NCBI GenBank assembly: GCA_930367215.1
Contig: OV884060.1
Location: 209,935,253 to 209,999,252 of the forward strand
DNA length: 64,000 nt
Source: Pollenia angustigena
Lineage: Eukaryota; Arthropoda; Insecta; Diptera; Polleniidae
Direction: 5' to 3'
Each line of letters begins with the position of its first letter. Positions within the stretch are counted from its first letter, which is position 1. The position numbers and the translations under genes were made by a program. The notes beneath the pieces are model-generated. The model worked only from the letters and a program-made list of their open reading frames with translations. It did not search any database and had not been told where the DNA came from. This document shows, piece after piece, positions 12,259 through 23,633 of the stretch.

Positions 12259-13327
12259 CAACAATAAATTTCAAGTGTTTTTGTCAAGAATAAAAACTGG
12301 GAATTAAGCACGAATAACAAAATCTTTTGAAATTAAAATTTTGTATTCCCAAAAATTGAAATTACTTTTTAAATTTACAAAGCCTATAAGAAAAAATATT
12401 TTAAGTACAAGAACATAACTTTGTAGACAACTAATTTTTAGGACAAAAAATGTAAAGCAAAGCTTTTTGGTAAAAGGTACAAACATTTTGCTTTAAATAA
12501 TTTTTAGTACAAACATTTTGCTTTAAATAATTTTTAGTACTAAAATATAGCTTTAAATAATTTTTAGTACAAAAATGTTGCTTTAGTATTTCACAAGCAA
12601 CATCAATTTTGAATAATTTAAAACTTATTAGAAATTAAGTTTACAAAATGTTTAAGTAAAACTACTTTTAGTACAAAAAGAGCAATTATTTTTAAAACTT
12701 GAAATATTTAGGTATGTATGTACTAAGAAATGTTATACCCTTAAAAAAAATTATTTGATTTCAGAATTTGTTAACATTAGCCAACCCTTACAAACAATTA
12801 CAACAATTAATTTAGTACAAACAATTTTTTGTACTAAATATTTTTCATTACGATTGTTTTGTAAAAAATTTAAGTAAGAATTTTGTTAAAATAAAAGATT
12901 AGTACAAAAATATTCTTTACAAAATTTTTAGCACAAAAAAACGAAACATTAATTATACACAAACCCAATATGATTGTAATAGAATTCAATAATTAATTGC
13001 AACAACAAAAAATATATCTTTAAATTTTCTACAGCCAAAAGACTCTATATTATTTTTCTTGAGTTTTCTCTTCTTGTTCTGATCATTAGTCCATCCATGT
13101 GTGGAGTGAAACGGAGAGGAAATTAATAAAATTGTATTGCCTTAAAGTCATCCAATATTTCGACTCTTTTTACGAGGAAAAATTATATTTTTAATTTTGC
13201 CAAGAAACTAAAATGTTTGTAAACGTGAAAAAAACTCCAAAGTAGAATAAACTGCGAGAAAAAAAAAGAAAAGTCGAATGTTGGCAATAAAGTTAAACAC
13301 ATATTTGACAAAATGTTTGACTTATGT

Positions 13328-14151
13328 TAGAGTTTGCTAAAAACCGTAAAAATGTAAAACCGCGATTTCGGGTTTAAAATGATTAAAACCGGTCGGTTTC
13401 GGTTCGGTTTTCGGTTTTGAAAATATCAAAATTAAATTCATACATAAAAATATATATTTTTTAGCATGTAATACAATTTTTTTATTTGTTTCAATTCAGG
13501 TACTTTTATTCACCCTTAAGTGTATACCTGGGCCTGGCCAGGCTTTTTTCCAGTTTTTTTTTTTATATTATTATTAAGTATATCGAACGAAACTTTATGT
13601 GCCTGGGCCCTATAATATATGTACTGCAGTAAATAAAACCAAAGTGAAACGTTTCTAAAAGCATACACAACACATAAGAATTCCTTCTTTTCAGTTTTTT
13701 TTTATTTTATTATATTATTTTATTTCCCAACAAAATGTTCCTGCTATATCCATAAAACTCCATACATATAAAGCCTTGCCCAGGTGCTCGTTAGTGTGAG
13801 TTTTTTCTATAGCCACAAGCAACTTCATACAAAATTCAAGTGGCCCAGGTGCAGTTTATGCCTCACAAATAAGGTGTGTACTAAAGAGTTATAAAGATAA
13901 CATTTGTTCTTCTTAGTACTTGTTTTGAATTTTAAGAATTTTGAAATACCTTGTCATTGTTGAAGGCTGTTATGTATAAAGTTTTTGTATATAAAGTACG
14001 AGTATGATGTTTAATTTGCAATTTCCTCAAGCTTAAATACATTGTTAAAGTAAAAGCTAAAACCGAGGTTATTTTGCCGGTTTTCGATTTCGGTTTTTAG
14101 GCATTTAAAACCGCGGTTTCAGTTTCGGCTAAAACCGAACAGCAATCCCTA
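13328..14151. mobile_element. hAT-like nonautonomous element with AACCG subterminal repeats
   Basis: Flanked by a perfect 8-bp duplication ACTTATGT (13320-13327, 14152-14159). Ends are TAGAGTTTGCT and, inverted, TAGGGATTGCT. Inside each end are many copies of AAACCG/CGGTTT, inverted between left and right. The centre has no transposase. The 8-bp duplication is the hAT hallmark. Confidence 0.88.
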
Positions 14152-14159
14152 ACTTATGT

Positions 14160-15210
14160 ACCTTGGCAATATAAAATTCTCGTTTAACAAAATGTTTAAA
14201 TTGAGAAATTTAATATAAAAAGTGTAGCATGCAGTTAGGCGTTTATTAAATGTTTAAATGCTTCTTCTATAAACTTATTCCCGCAGTGGCAAATATTCGA
14301 TACCCTTAAAAAAGAATTAGAGCAATATTTATTTAAATCAAAAAGAACTTGGGTTAACATCAGTGAAGGGCAACACACATACTATCACATTTATGCTTAT
14401 GTGGGAAGCAGCAGAAAACAAATGGCGCTCATCAACAAGAAATGACAACAAAGCCACAGCCGAACGTACATTGTCACAGACCACACGAAAAAGTTTATAG
14501 CGTACATGTGTCGACGTCACACAAGCAGCATTTTTATTCCTATGCACGCGTACAAAGGATTTGCAAAAGTGGCCTTCACTGGTGTACATAAACGCCAATT
14601 ATTGACAAATTTAATGAAATCAAATACAACACTGTGTTACTATTTGATGTGATAAAGTTCAAAGAATTTTAAGCAAAAAGAAATACTTTTTGACCGCAAA
14701 TAAACAGAAAAACCCGATAGATTTCTCGCTCACAAACAAGGCTTTTATCTACTAAACCCAGTAGAATTGTTTCGTACTATAACAGATCCACAGATGCAAA
14801 AATTTAACTTGTTTAAGCGAAAGAGTATTGAAATTCCATATTTGTTACCAGCAGGCAAAACGTCAATATTTCATGAATTATATTCTCAAAATTGTAAAAA
14901 ATGTGTTACTAGTTTCCAATGAAAAAAATAGATAAAAATATAGAAGCAAGCACTGGACAAATCTTTATGAATTTACAACAAACACCTCCTTCTAATCAAA
15001 AAGTTTTATTTTCCTTATTTTTATTTCCAAAATATACGGTACTATTATAAAATACAAAAAAAATTTTCTTTTTAGTTTCTGGAGTAGGTGGGGAAGAGCT
15101 AAAACCGCAAATGTGACCACAATCGAGAAATAAGTTTTCAAATTCATTCGGAAATAAGAATATCTTTTTTGTTGAGCATTTGACTGCATATAGCAGGAAA
15201 CGGATATTAA
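14160..15210. other. No recognised gene
   Basis: AT-rich sequence with short open frames only. A moderately GC-richer block at 14340-14600 has an 86-codon minus-strand frame with no motif I recognise. No repeats defined. Confidence 0.5.
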
Positions 15211-15215
15211 AACAC

Positions 15216-15262
<47 letters not shown>
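15216..15262. repeat. (CA)n microsatellite
   Basis: About 23 uninterrupted CA dinucleotides directly left of the CCCAGCGGG element. Open frames rich in Cys-Val on the minus strand are read-through of this tract. Confidence 0.97.
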
Positions 15263-15266
<4 letters not shown>

Positions 15267-15279
15267 CATAAGATAAATA

Positions 15280-16339
15280 CCCAGCGGGAAAAAGAAGGAG
15301 TACGGAGGCCTTCCAGAAGGCCTCTGTACCCCTTCTTTTCGATAAACAAGCCATTCTCGCTCCATTCCATACTCATATCTTTTTTACACGCGTTGTCATT
15401 GCGGAGAAGGCCTTCCGCTTTCCTTTCTTCCCCAGAGCTTCTTAAAGGCCTTCAAATAAATGGCTCTTAGAAGGCTTTCCAGACAATGACTGTCAAAAGG
15501 CCTTAGCAAAAAGGTTATCTTGAAGGGTTTTTAAGAAAGGTATGGTAAAAGGCCTTTCAATTAATGGCTCTTAAAAGGCCTTTCAGACCATCCTTCTACA
15601 AATGAATTAAAGGTCATATTGAAGGGCTATCAGTCTACAACATTAAGGAATATTTTCTTACAAATGAAATTAGAAGACTGAATAGGTTTTATGTACATAT
15701 CAGATCTCCAATATAGAAAATGAACACTTAACTTTTTATATATGTATACCTATTTTACAAACGTATGTTTATATATTTTATTAAACCTATTGTAGTTTAA
15801 TAACACATGTGATACCTATTTTTTTATTGAAATAATCAAATTTGCTAAATATTGTAAAATAGATTGTAAATAAAAGTATGTATATAATAAAAAAAAAGCT
15901 TTTAAGCACAAATACCTATCTTCCTTAATGAACAAAACTAAACTAAAATAATTTACATTATTGTTTTTATTTTGTATTTTAATATGTACCTACTTTGTTA
16001 CTTTGTTTTTATAACGGGATCTGAATTGTTTCGCTTTGGCGAAAAAAACAAAACAAAAAATGTTTCTCTTTCTCTTTTCAACTTCAACGTAAATGATTTA
16101 CAACATATGTTACTTTGTTTTTGTAAAGGGATCTGAACTCTTTTGCTTTTGCTTGTGCAAAAAAACAAGACAAAAAATGTTACTCCTTCTTGTCTCGCTT
16201 CTTTTATACCAAAGAACCGAGGCCTTCTATAAGGCATTCTTTAGCAGTTACGTAAGAATAGTAATTAAATCAAAACATTTTTTAAGCAGGCCTTTAAAAA
16301 GGCCTGAAGTAAGAAGGTCTTCTGAGTTTTCCCGCTGGG
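15280..16339. mobile_element. TA|CCCAGCGGG element, long subfamily, copy A (empty of mariner)
   Basis: Starts CCCAGCGGGAAAA and ends TTTTCCCGCTGGG (13-bp perfect inverted ends), with TA on both sides. The 1060-bp interior is full of AAGGCC/GGCCTT palindromes and has no transposase. At about 15983-16000 it reads TACCTACTTTGTTACTTTG, the uninterrupted version of the site where a mariner sits in copy B (22974-25275). Confidence 0.9.
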
Positions 16340-16439
16340 TACTTTCGCAAAAAACTGATTTATTGGGAGGGGGAAAAGCAGTTTTCGTTTGCCGGGTGGA
16401 TGTGAGTCAGTGGCCATACCTGTAACATACTAATCAAGT

Positions 16440-18620
16440 ACAAGTTATATTAAGAATATTTTCTAAAGAAAGGATATTTTTGAAAAATTTGTTATAAAAA
16501 GGATATTTTTGAAAAATTTCCTACAAAAATGACATTTTTGAAAAATTCCCTATAGAAAGCAAATTTTTGAAAAATTCCCTATAGAAAGTACATTTTTGAA
16601 AAATTCCCTATAGAAAGCAAATTTTTGAAAAATTTCCTATAGAAAGGAAATTTTTGAAATATTTCTAATAGAAAGCAAAATTTTGAAAAATTTCCTATAA
16701 AAAGCCAATTTTCGAAAAAGTTCCTATAAAAAGCCAATTTTTGAAAAAATTTCCTACAAAAAGGAAATTTTTGAAAAATTTGTTACAAAAATAAAAATTT
16801 TGAAAAATATGTTATAAAAAGGAAATTTTTGAGAAATTTGTTATAAAAAGGAAATTTTTGAAAAAATTTCCTACAAAAAGGAAATTTTTGAAAAATTTGT
16901 TATAAAATGCAAATTTTTGAAAAATTTCCGATATACACCAAATTTTTGAAATATTTCCTATAGAATGCTAATTTTGAAAAATTTCCTATAGAAAGTAAAT
17001 TTTTGAAAAATTTCCCATACAAAGCTAATTTTGAAAAATTTCCTATAGAAAGCAAATTTTTGAAAAATTTCCTATAGAAAGCAAATTTTGAAAAATTTCC
17101 TATTGAAAGCAAATTTTTAAAAAATTCCTACAGAAAGCAAATTTTAAAAAATTTCCTATAGAAAGCAAATTTTTGAAAAATTTCCTACAGAAAGCAAATT
17201 TTTGAAAAATTTCGTATAGAAAGCAAATTTTTGAAAAATTTCGTATAGAAAGCAAATTTTTGAAAAATTTCCTACAGAAAGCAAATTTTCAAAAATTTCC
17301 TATAGAAAGCAAATTTTTGAAAAATTTCCTATAGACAGCAAATTTTTGAAATATTTCCTATAGAAAGCTAATTTTGAAAAATTTCCTAAGAAAGCAAATT
17401 TTTGAAAAATTTCCTATAGAAAGCAAATTTTTGAAAAGTTTCCTATAGAAAGCAAATTTTTGAAAAATTTCCTATAGAAAGCAAATTTTTGAAAAATATC
17501 CTATAGAAAAACAAATTTTTGAAAAATTTCCCATAGAAAGCAAATTTTTAAAAAATTCCTACAGAAAGCAAATTTTGAAAAATTTCCTATAGAAAGCAAA
17601 TTTTTGAAATATTTCCCATAGAAAGCTAATTTTGAAAAATTTCCTATAGAAAGCAAATTTTTGAAAAATTTCCTATAGAATGCAAATTTTTGAAAAATTT
17701 CCTATATACACCAAATTTTTGAAATATTTCCTATAGAATGCTAATTTTGAAAAATTTCCTATAGAAAGCAAATTTTTTAAAAATTTCCTATACAAAGCTA
17801 ATTTTGAAAAATTTCCTATAGAAAGCAAATTTTTGAAAAATTTCCTATAGAAAGCAAATTTTTGAAAAATTTCCTATAGAATGCAAATTTTTGAAAAATT
17901 TCCTATATACACCAAATTTTTGAAATATTTCCTATAGAATGCTAATTTTGAAAAATTTCCTATAGAAAGCAAATTTTTGAAAAATTCCCTATAGAAAGCC
18001 AATTTTTGAAAAATTTCCAATAGAAAGCAAATTTTTGAAAAATTTCCAATAGAAAGAAAATTTTTGAAAAATTTCCTATATACACCAAATTTTTGAAATA
18101 TTTCCTATAGAATGCTAATTTTGAATAATTTCCTATAGAAAGCAAAATTTTGAAAAATTTCCTATAGAAAGTAAATTTATAAAAAATTCCTACAGAAAGC
18201 AAATTTTGAAAAATTTCCTATAGAAAGCAAATTTTTGAAAAATTTCCTACAGAAAGCAAATTTTTGAAAAATTTCCTATAAAAAGAATATTTTTGAAAAA
18301 TTTCCTACAGAAAGCAAATTTTCAAAAATTTCCTATAGAAAGCAAATTTTTGAAAAATTTCCTATAGACAGCAAATTTTTGAAATATTTCCTATAGAAAG
18401 CTAATTTTGAAAAATTTCCTATAGAAAGCAAATTTTTGAAAAATTTCCTATAGAAAGCAAATTTTTGAAAAGTTTCCTATAGAAAGCAAATTTTTGAAAA
18501 ATTTCCTATAGAAAGCAAATTTTTGAAAAATATCCTATAGAAAGCAAATTTTTTAAAAATATCCTATAAAAAGGAAATTTTTGAAAAATATCCTATAAAA
18601 AGCAAATTTTTTAAAAATTT
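16440..18620 (+). repeat. 29-bp AT-rich satellite array B
   Basis: Same unit as array A with TATAGAAAGC as the common junction (AGCAAATTTTTGAAAA plus ATTTCCTATAGAA). About 75 copies, same orientation as array A. A higher-order pattern is visible: a variant run ending in TATATACACCAAATTTTTG recurs at about 16930, 17705, 17905 and 18070. Confidence 0.97.
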
Positions 18621-19015
18621 GGAGAAATTTTGAAGAGATGTCTATCAATACATAGCAAACTTTTTGGAAAATTTCTTTTAATAGCAAATTTCAATTCAAT
18701 ATCATTTGTAAAAAACCAATAAACTTGCCTGACTTGTTCCGACTGGGTAACTTAAATTGTAACTTTCCTAATTTTCTCCTTATTTGATTATTTTGATACT
18801 TATTCCCTGTAAAAAAAAAACATTTTTCCGCAATGCTAACAGCATTGCACGCCTTTTGTTGCCCACAATAAATTCTGTCCATAGACTTTTGGATTTTTAT
18901 TTGGGTTGTAAAAAAAAAGTTGACTTTTTTAACTTTTTAAAAAAAAAGTACAAATAGAAGTGTATGAAAAACCAATCAATTTTTTCTAAAGTAAAGCAGA
19001 CTTTATTTTAAATAC
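18621..19015. other. No recognised gene
   Basis: Unique-looking AT-rich sequence between satellite array B and the CCTGCAAAT element. A 63-codon minus-strand frame has no recognised motif. Confidence 0.5.
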
Positions 19016-19388
19016 CCTGCAAATAATATTGGACCACCTGACCCATTTTGATAAAATGGACTACTCCATGGACTGGTCCGATGTAATGCAAGCATGGACC
19101 ATGTCATTGTTAAAAAGTGTTTGTAGTGAGACGAGATGTCTTCGATTTTTAACGACGTGATTTCGTTTTTAAACGATTTCAAAACTAATCCTTTTGAGTA
19201 TACCTTGGAGTAGTTTTAAAACTTCTCCTTTGTAGTCCAAAGCTGGGTTATATGGGTCTGCCCTAGGACATCGTAATGTTAAATAGACCATGTTTTTTTC
19301 CATACGTTTGGGTTACTTTTGGACTAGTCCTAGTCCCTTGTGGGCTACACTTTACACGCGTGTTTGCACTGGTCCTATTATTTGCAGG
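19016..19388 (+). mobile_element. CCTGCAAATAATA MITE, copy 1
   Basis: The ends CCTGCAAATAATATTGGACC and, inverted, CCTGCAAATAATAGGACC define a 373-bp inverted-repeat element. Interior contains further inverted modules around GGACTAGTCC and GGAGTAGTTTTAAAACT. A reverse copy is at 25747-26116. No coding potential. Confidence 0.82.
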
Positions 19389-20164
19389 ATAAATACACAT
19401 ACACCAACACAAATATGTTTCCCTCTTTCACATGCACACATGTACTTCCTCATACATTTACATACACTTCTAAACAATATATGTCAATCGCTAAAGCATC
19501 TATTTTGAAATTTAAGGAAGTCACAGTGCTTATTCGAAAAAAGTTCGGCGAACAAAATATTCTTTTTGTTTTATTTTAAAGTTAAAAATCATAAATAGAA
19601 AAGTTGCTTGTATGCTTTTGGTTTAGAAATTGACCTTTAGTTAAATATTTTAAAAAAAGTGTTATTTTCTTCTATTTGTTTCCATTTGAAATGTTTGTTT
19701 TATGTTATTCAATATGCAGGGAGAGGGAAACTAAAAAAAAGACATTATTAACGATCAAAAACCAATATTTGTTTAACCTTGACCTACTATGTGTGACAAA
19801 TTCTGGGTTTAAATTTCTAATCTTTGAAGCAAACTTTTTTAATTTTGTTATGCAAAAAGTTATAAAAATAGGCGGAGCTATTTAAATAAAGTTTTCATCA
19901 ATTTAATGAAATTTTTAAATCAAGCTGTGAAACATGTTTCTAATATCTTGTTTCCCAGATCTGACGTAAAATTTTTGCCAATTTACAAAGTATCTAATAG
20001 GAATTTTTATTTTCAATTTTCTACCTGTCTTAAAATATTTATCGGCTAAAAAAAAATATGTTTAAAATCGAATCCCTGATGTGTGTTTTGCTACTTAATT
20101 TTTCAGCCAACTGAAAAGTCTTAAATATGTATTTATTATGTATTTACACCCTTGTACATACATA
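19389..20164. other. No recognised gene
   Basis: AT-rich, short frames only; a run of CACATACAC near 19400. No family recognised. Confidence 0.5.
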
Positions 20165-20683
20165 CCCATCTAGCATTTTCAATCATCTAGGAGTCTATTG
20201 GGAATCTTACAAAGAACGTTTTTGATCGTTGACGAGCTCATTTTTGAATTGTATACGATTCCTAGCACTAGAGAAACTATTACACGTGCTGATTCGTATG
20301 AGAGATTCTTCTAAAATGCAGCGTAAGACGCTTATATTAATCGTAAAGGGCATCGTTTGTGATGTTTGTAGAGATTATCCAACGAGTCTTTTAAAAAGCA
20401 TGCCAAGAGTCGTAGGGATTGTTTTACAACTCGTGAAATGCTCAGCCGTATAACTGAGCTAATTAAAAAGGGGCATCACGCATCTTTTTCATGTTAAAAC
20501 TTCTCATTTTCATATAATTTACATGAAACAAACCTTTAAGCAACACTATCCTGTCGGAAAATCCTTTTTTTACAGGTCCTTAGGTCGGTTAGTTTTATTG
20601 AAATTGTATTGATAATAGAATTTTTATATTTTAAAGTTGTATAGTAAACAAATTCGTCTAACAAACAGCCTATGCTAGCTGGG
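20165..20683. mobile_element. TA|CCCA(G/T)CTAGCAT element
   Basis: Left end CCCATCTAGCAT and right end ATGCTAGCTGGG are inverted and flanked by TA (20163-20164, 20684-20685). The 519-bp body has no transposase. It shares TA duplication and the CCCA terminus with the CCCAGCGG and CCCAAT families in this window. Confidence 0.7.
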
Positions 20684-21050
20684 TATGTACAGTTATTTAC
20701 ACATACATACCCAAAAGTTGATCTGAAGTTCTTAAGTTAACAATAGAAAATAATAAAACTTATTAAAAAGCTCAAGTTACACAAATAATAAGCTACGAAC
20801 AGTGGTTAAGTCGGTTAGGAAAAAATATGCCTTTAAAAATTAAAATTTTTCTACAAAAAGACATTTACAAAAAAATTTCTCATACAAATTTAAAGTCAAA
20901 TTTTTAATTGACAGTGGAAAATTTTCCCATAAATAAGAAATTTATGTAAAAATTGGCTTAAAAATGGATTTTTTTTTTTGTAAAACTGTCTTTCAAATAA
21001 CAAAGTTGTTAATGTAAAGCGGAATTCAGAATTTTTCATATTTGCTCACA

Positions 21051-21885
21051 CAGAAAAAATTATTATAAATTTTTTTACTGATTCAAACAATATTTTTGTT
21101 TGATTTTTATTTAACCAACAAAAATGTGGACAACTCTTCAAAAATATAATAAACGCGTTATTGGTGTCAAGTTTTCATAATTTTGTATGAAATATTTAAC
21201 GCTCTTTAATGTTGTCGTCTTTTTGCATTTTTTTATTTGATCGTAAGCAACACTTCTTTATGTGAAATATAAGAACAACAACAAAAAACACACACAGTCT
21301 ATTTTTGGACGCTTTAAAAAAGTGCAACTATATGAAAAACAATAGCAGAAACAAAATCCCGTATTCAATTTTGTAAAACTGTTTGGTTAAATACATCAAA
21401 TACAAAAATAGAATGATGACGAAAAACATATCGAGTCGGTCTGCTGCCGTTTTTGGTTACATTTCTTCTTTAGCAAAGGAAAGGATACAGCAACAGAGAG
21501 TGATAAAGAAAAACATTGTGTTGTGTGTATAAAAATAAGACTTCGTTCAAAAATCATTCCAACAAAAAACATGTGTCTCAAAGCCAGCCGGCGGCTCTGC
21601 TCTGCTCTTGCCGTCATCTTCTCATACAATGCTTACTTGTGTGCGCGTCATTACTTGTGCAAAAACTTTTTTTTTTTTTTTTGAAATTTAGTATATGAAT
21701 TTCGGAAACATTTTGTTTGATTCAGTTAAATTATTTGTTTGAAAAAATCAGTGTTTTTTTCAATAAACAAAATGCAAATAAATTGTTTGAATATGCAAAT
21801 TTGTTTATAGGACCGATTTCAGACAAAAAATTGTTTGATTCTACAAATTTTTTGTTTGAATTGGAAAAATAATTTTTTCTGTGCA
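21051..21885. mobile_element. CACAGAAAAAATTAT inverted-repeat element
   Basis: The ends CACAGAAAAAATTAT and ATAATTTTTTCTGTG are inverted. Subterminal TTTGTTTGA and its complement TCAAACAA recur on both sides. No clear target duplication. A similar terminus occurs at 26399 and 27287. Confidence 0.55.
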
Positions 21886-22422
21886 TGAATGAGAAATCGC
21901 AAATTTGTTAGTTTTTTCAAAGTCATGAGCCAACTAATTATTTTTCGCCACTTCATTCATGAGCATGAAGAACAGAAAAATGTTGCCTGTGCTCGCGCAA
22001 GAGCAATAAGCAGACAAAAAAATTAGTCATGTTTGAGCAATTAAAGGAAATAAGTTTTTGAATTAAAATGATTTATCATATTTGAATGCTTCATAAAAGA
22101 AAAATGCGGGCAAAGTTGCTCATTCATATTGATGAAGCTGCAAAGCCATTTCAACGACCAAAGCACGAATAGCCTGTGCTTGTTTTGTGTTCATGTTTTG
22201 TAAGTCCTAAATTTGTGCGAAAAAAGGTTACAATTTTGTACTGTAGGAAAACTTTTTGTTAAAAAACATTTTTCTTAAACAAATTTTTTAGAGTGTATAG
22301 TCCCAAGTATAATCCCAATTAAAAACAAGACTTCATAAAACGGGAATATAGACAAGAATATAACTTAAGAATAAACCATGCCTTATTTAACTGCCACTTG
22401 AATTAAAAAAAAAAAATAAATA
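21886..22422. other. No recognised gene
   Basis: AT-rich. No recognisable frame, array or inverted ends. Confidence 0.5.
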
Positions 22423-22438
22423 ATTATAAAATAATTTT

Positions 22439-22764
22439 GTTATTCGTGCTTAATTCCCAATTTTTATTTTTGATAAAAACACTGACATTTTTTGTTGATG
22501 GGATAAGCTATTCCTATGCGCATTTCACTGGTTGCTTAGGCCAGATCGTCAGGAAACTTCATCCAAAAAGATTTTAGAAAAACTAAAGACATTAAACCAA
22601 ATAAAACTGTTAAGCGTATACGAATTATAAGCAACAGTTCTACTTTTAACAAAATCAAAGTTTATACAAAAACATCAACAATAAACAGTGTGTTTATCTC
22701 TCCTTACTGCAATTGATAACAAAATCTTTTAAATTAAAATTTTGCATTCCCAAAAATTATTTTG
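22439..22764 (+). mobile_element. Single copy of the short hammerhead-bearing retroelement
   Basis: A 326-bp insert flanked by the perfect 16-bp duplication ATTATAAAATAATTTT (22423-22438, 22765-22780). It begins GTTATTCGTGCTTAATTCCC and ends with CATTCCCAAAAATTATTTTG; both match the inverted double copy at 11618-12370. The end segment ACAAAATCTTTTAAATTAAA is itself inverted relative to the start of the other copies. Noncoding. Confidence 0.8.
22502..22566 (-). ncRNA. Hammerhead-like ribozyme motif, copy 3
   Basis: On the minus strand: CTGACGA (the variable U7 position changed), stem II CTGG/CCAG, GAAA, then ATGCGCAT and A, then GGAAT. Compared with the 12-kb copies the stem III palindrome grew from ATGCAT to ATGCGCAT and stays a perfect palindrome, as expected if that helix matters. 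Confidence 0.55.
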
Positions 22765-23633
22765 ATTATAAAATAATTTTAATTTATTTGTATTAAATGC
22801 TTGTAAATTTTATATTAAATAAACGCAAAAAGAGAAGTGACTTTTAATTAAGATTTCATTAAGATTTAGCTCCAGTTCCAAACATTAATAGTTTTTCGAA
22901 AACATTTATCTTCTCAAAAATCGCCAAGTGTTATAAAAAAAAAATTCCTTTAAAGGATTTTAATAGGAAATATCCCAGCGGGAAAAAGAAGGAGTATGGA
23001 GGCCTTCCAGAAGGCCTCTGTACCCCTTCTTTTGGATAAACAAGGCCTTCTCGCTCCATTCCATACTCATATCTTTTTTACACGCGTTGTCATTGCGGAG
23101 AAGGCCTTCCGCTTTCCTTTCTTCCCCAGAGCTTCTTAAAGGCCTTCAAATAAATGGCTTTTAGAAGGCTTTCCAGACAATGACTGTCAAAAGGCCTTAG
23201 CAAAAGGGTTATCTTGAAGGGTTTTTAAGAAAGGTATGGTAAAAGGCCTTTCAATTAATGGCTCTTAAAAGGCCTTTCAGACCATCCTTCTACAAATGCA
23301 TTAAAGGTCATATTGAAGGGCTATCAGTCTAAAACATTAAGGAATATTTCCTTACAAATGAAATTAGAAGACTGAATAGGCTTCATTTACATATCAGATC
23401 TCCAATATAGAAAACTTATTAAACTTATTGTAGTTTAATAAAACATGTGATATGTACCTATTTTTTTATTAAAATAATCAAATTTGCTAAATATTGTACA
23501 ATAGATTGCAAATAAAAGTTTATAATAAAATAAAACTTTTAAACACAAGTACCTACATATCTTCCTTAATGAACAAAACTCAACTAAAATGATTTACATT
23601 ATTGTTTTTATTTTGTATTTTAATATGCACCTA

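Larger units (their letters stand above)
11618..12370. mobile_element. Inverted double copy of a short Penelope/retrozyme-like retroelement
   Basis: Flanked by a perfect 16-bp duplication AAATTTACAAAGCCTA at 11602-11617 and 12371-12386. Inside, a plus-oriented unit (11624-11815) is followed by an inverted unit (12137-12300), and the 12055-12134 segment is inverted again at 12285-12365, so the insert is a large hairpin. Each unit holds GGTTGCTTAGGCCAGATCAT and, on the opposite strand, a hammerhead-like core. No protein is encoded. Head-to-head copies plus ribozymes are features known for Penelope-like elements and retrozymes; that assignment is inference. Confidence 0.75.
10250..12960. repeat. 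Diffuse TTTTTAGTACAAAA repeat region
   Basis: The motif TTTTTAGTAC followed by AAAA or similar occurs at least 15 times at irregular spacing. At 12485-12590 it is part of a clear tandem with 30-bp period (ACAAACATTTTGCTTTAAAT plus AATTTTTAGT, three copies). It looks like an old, decayed tandem array. The hammerhead-bearing retroelement at 11618-12370 is inserted in it. Confidence 0.65.

Noticed and set aside
14992..15376. Open frames of 120-126 codons with Cys-Val repeats
   Set aside because: They are read-through of the (CA)n tract, have no flanking motif, and two frames are open at once.
16900..18202. Minus-strand frames rich in FYRKFFKNLLSIGNFSK
   Set aside because: Three 29-bp satellite units make 87 bases, so repeats keep frames open by arithmetic; no protein signal.
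20229..20453. 74-codon frame beginning MTSSFLNCIRFLALEK
   Set aside because: Lies wholly inside a TA|CCCA inverted-repeat element and shows no domain pattern.
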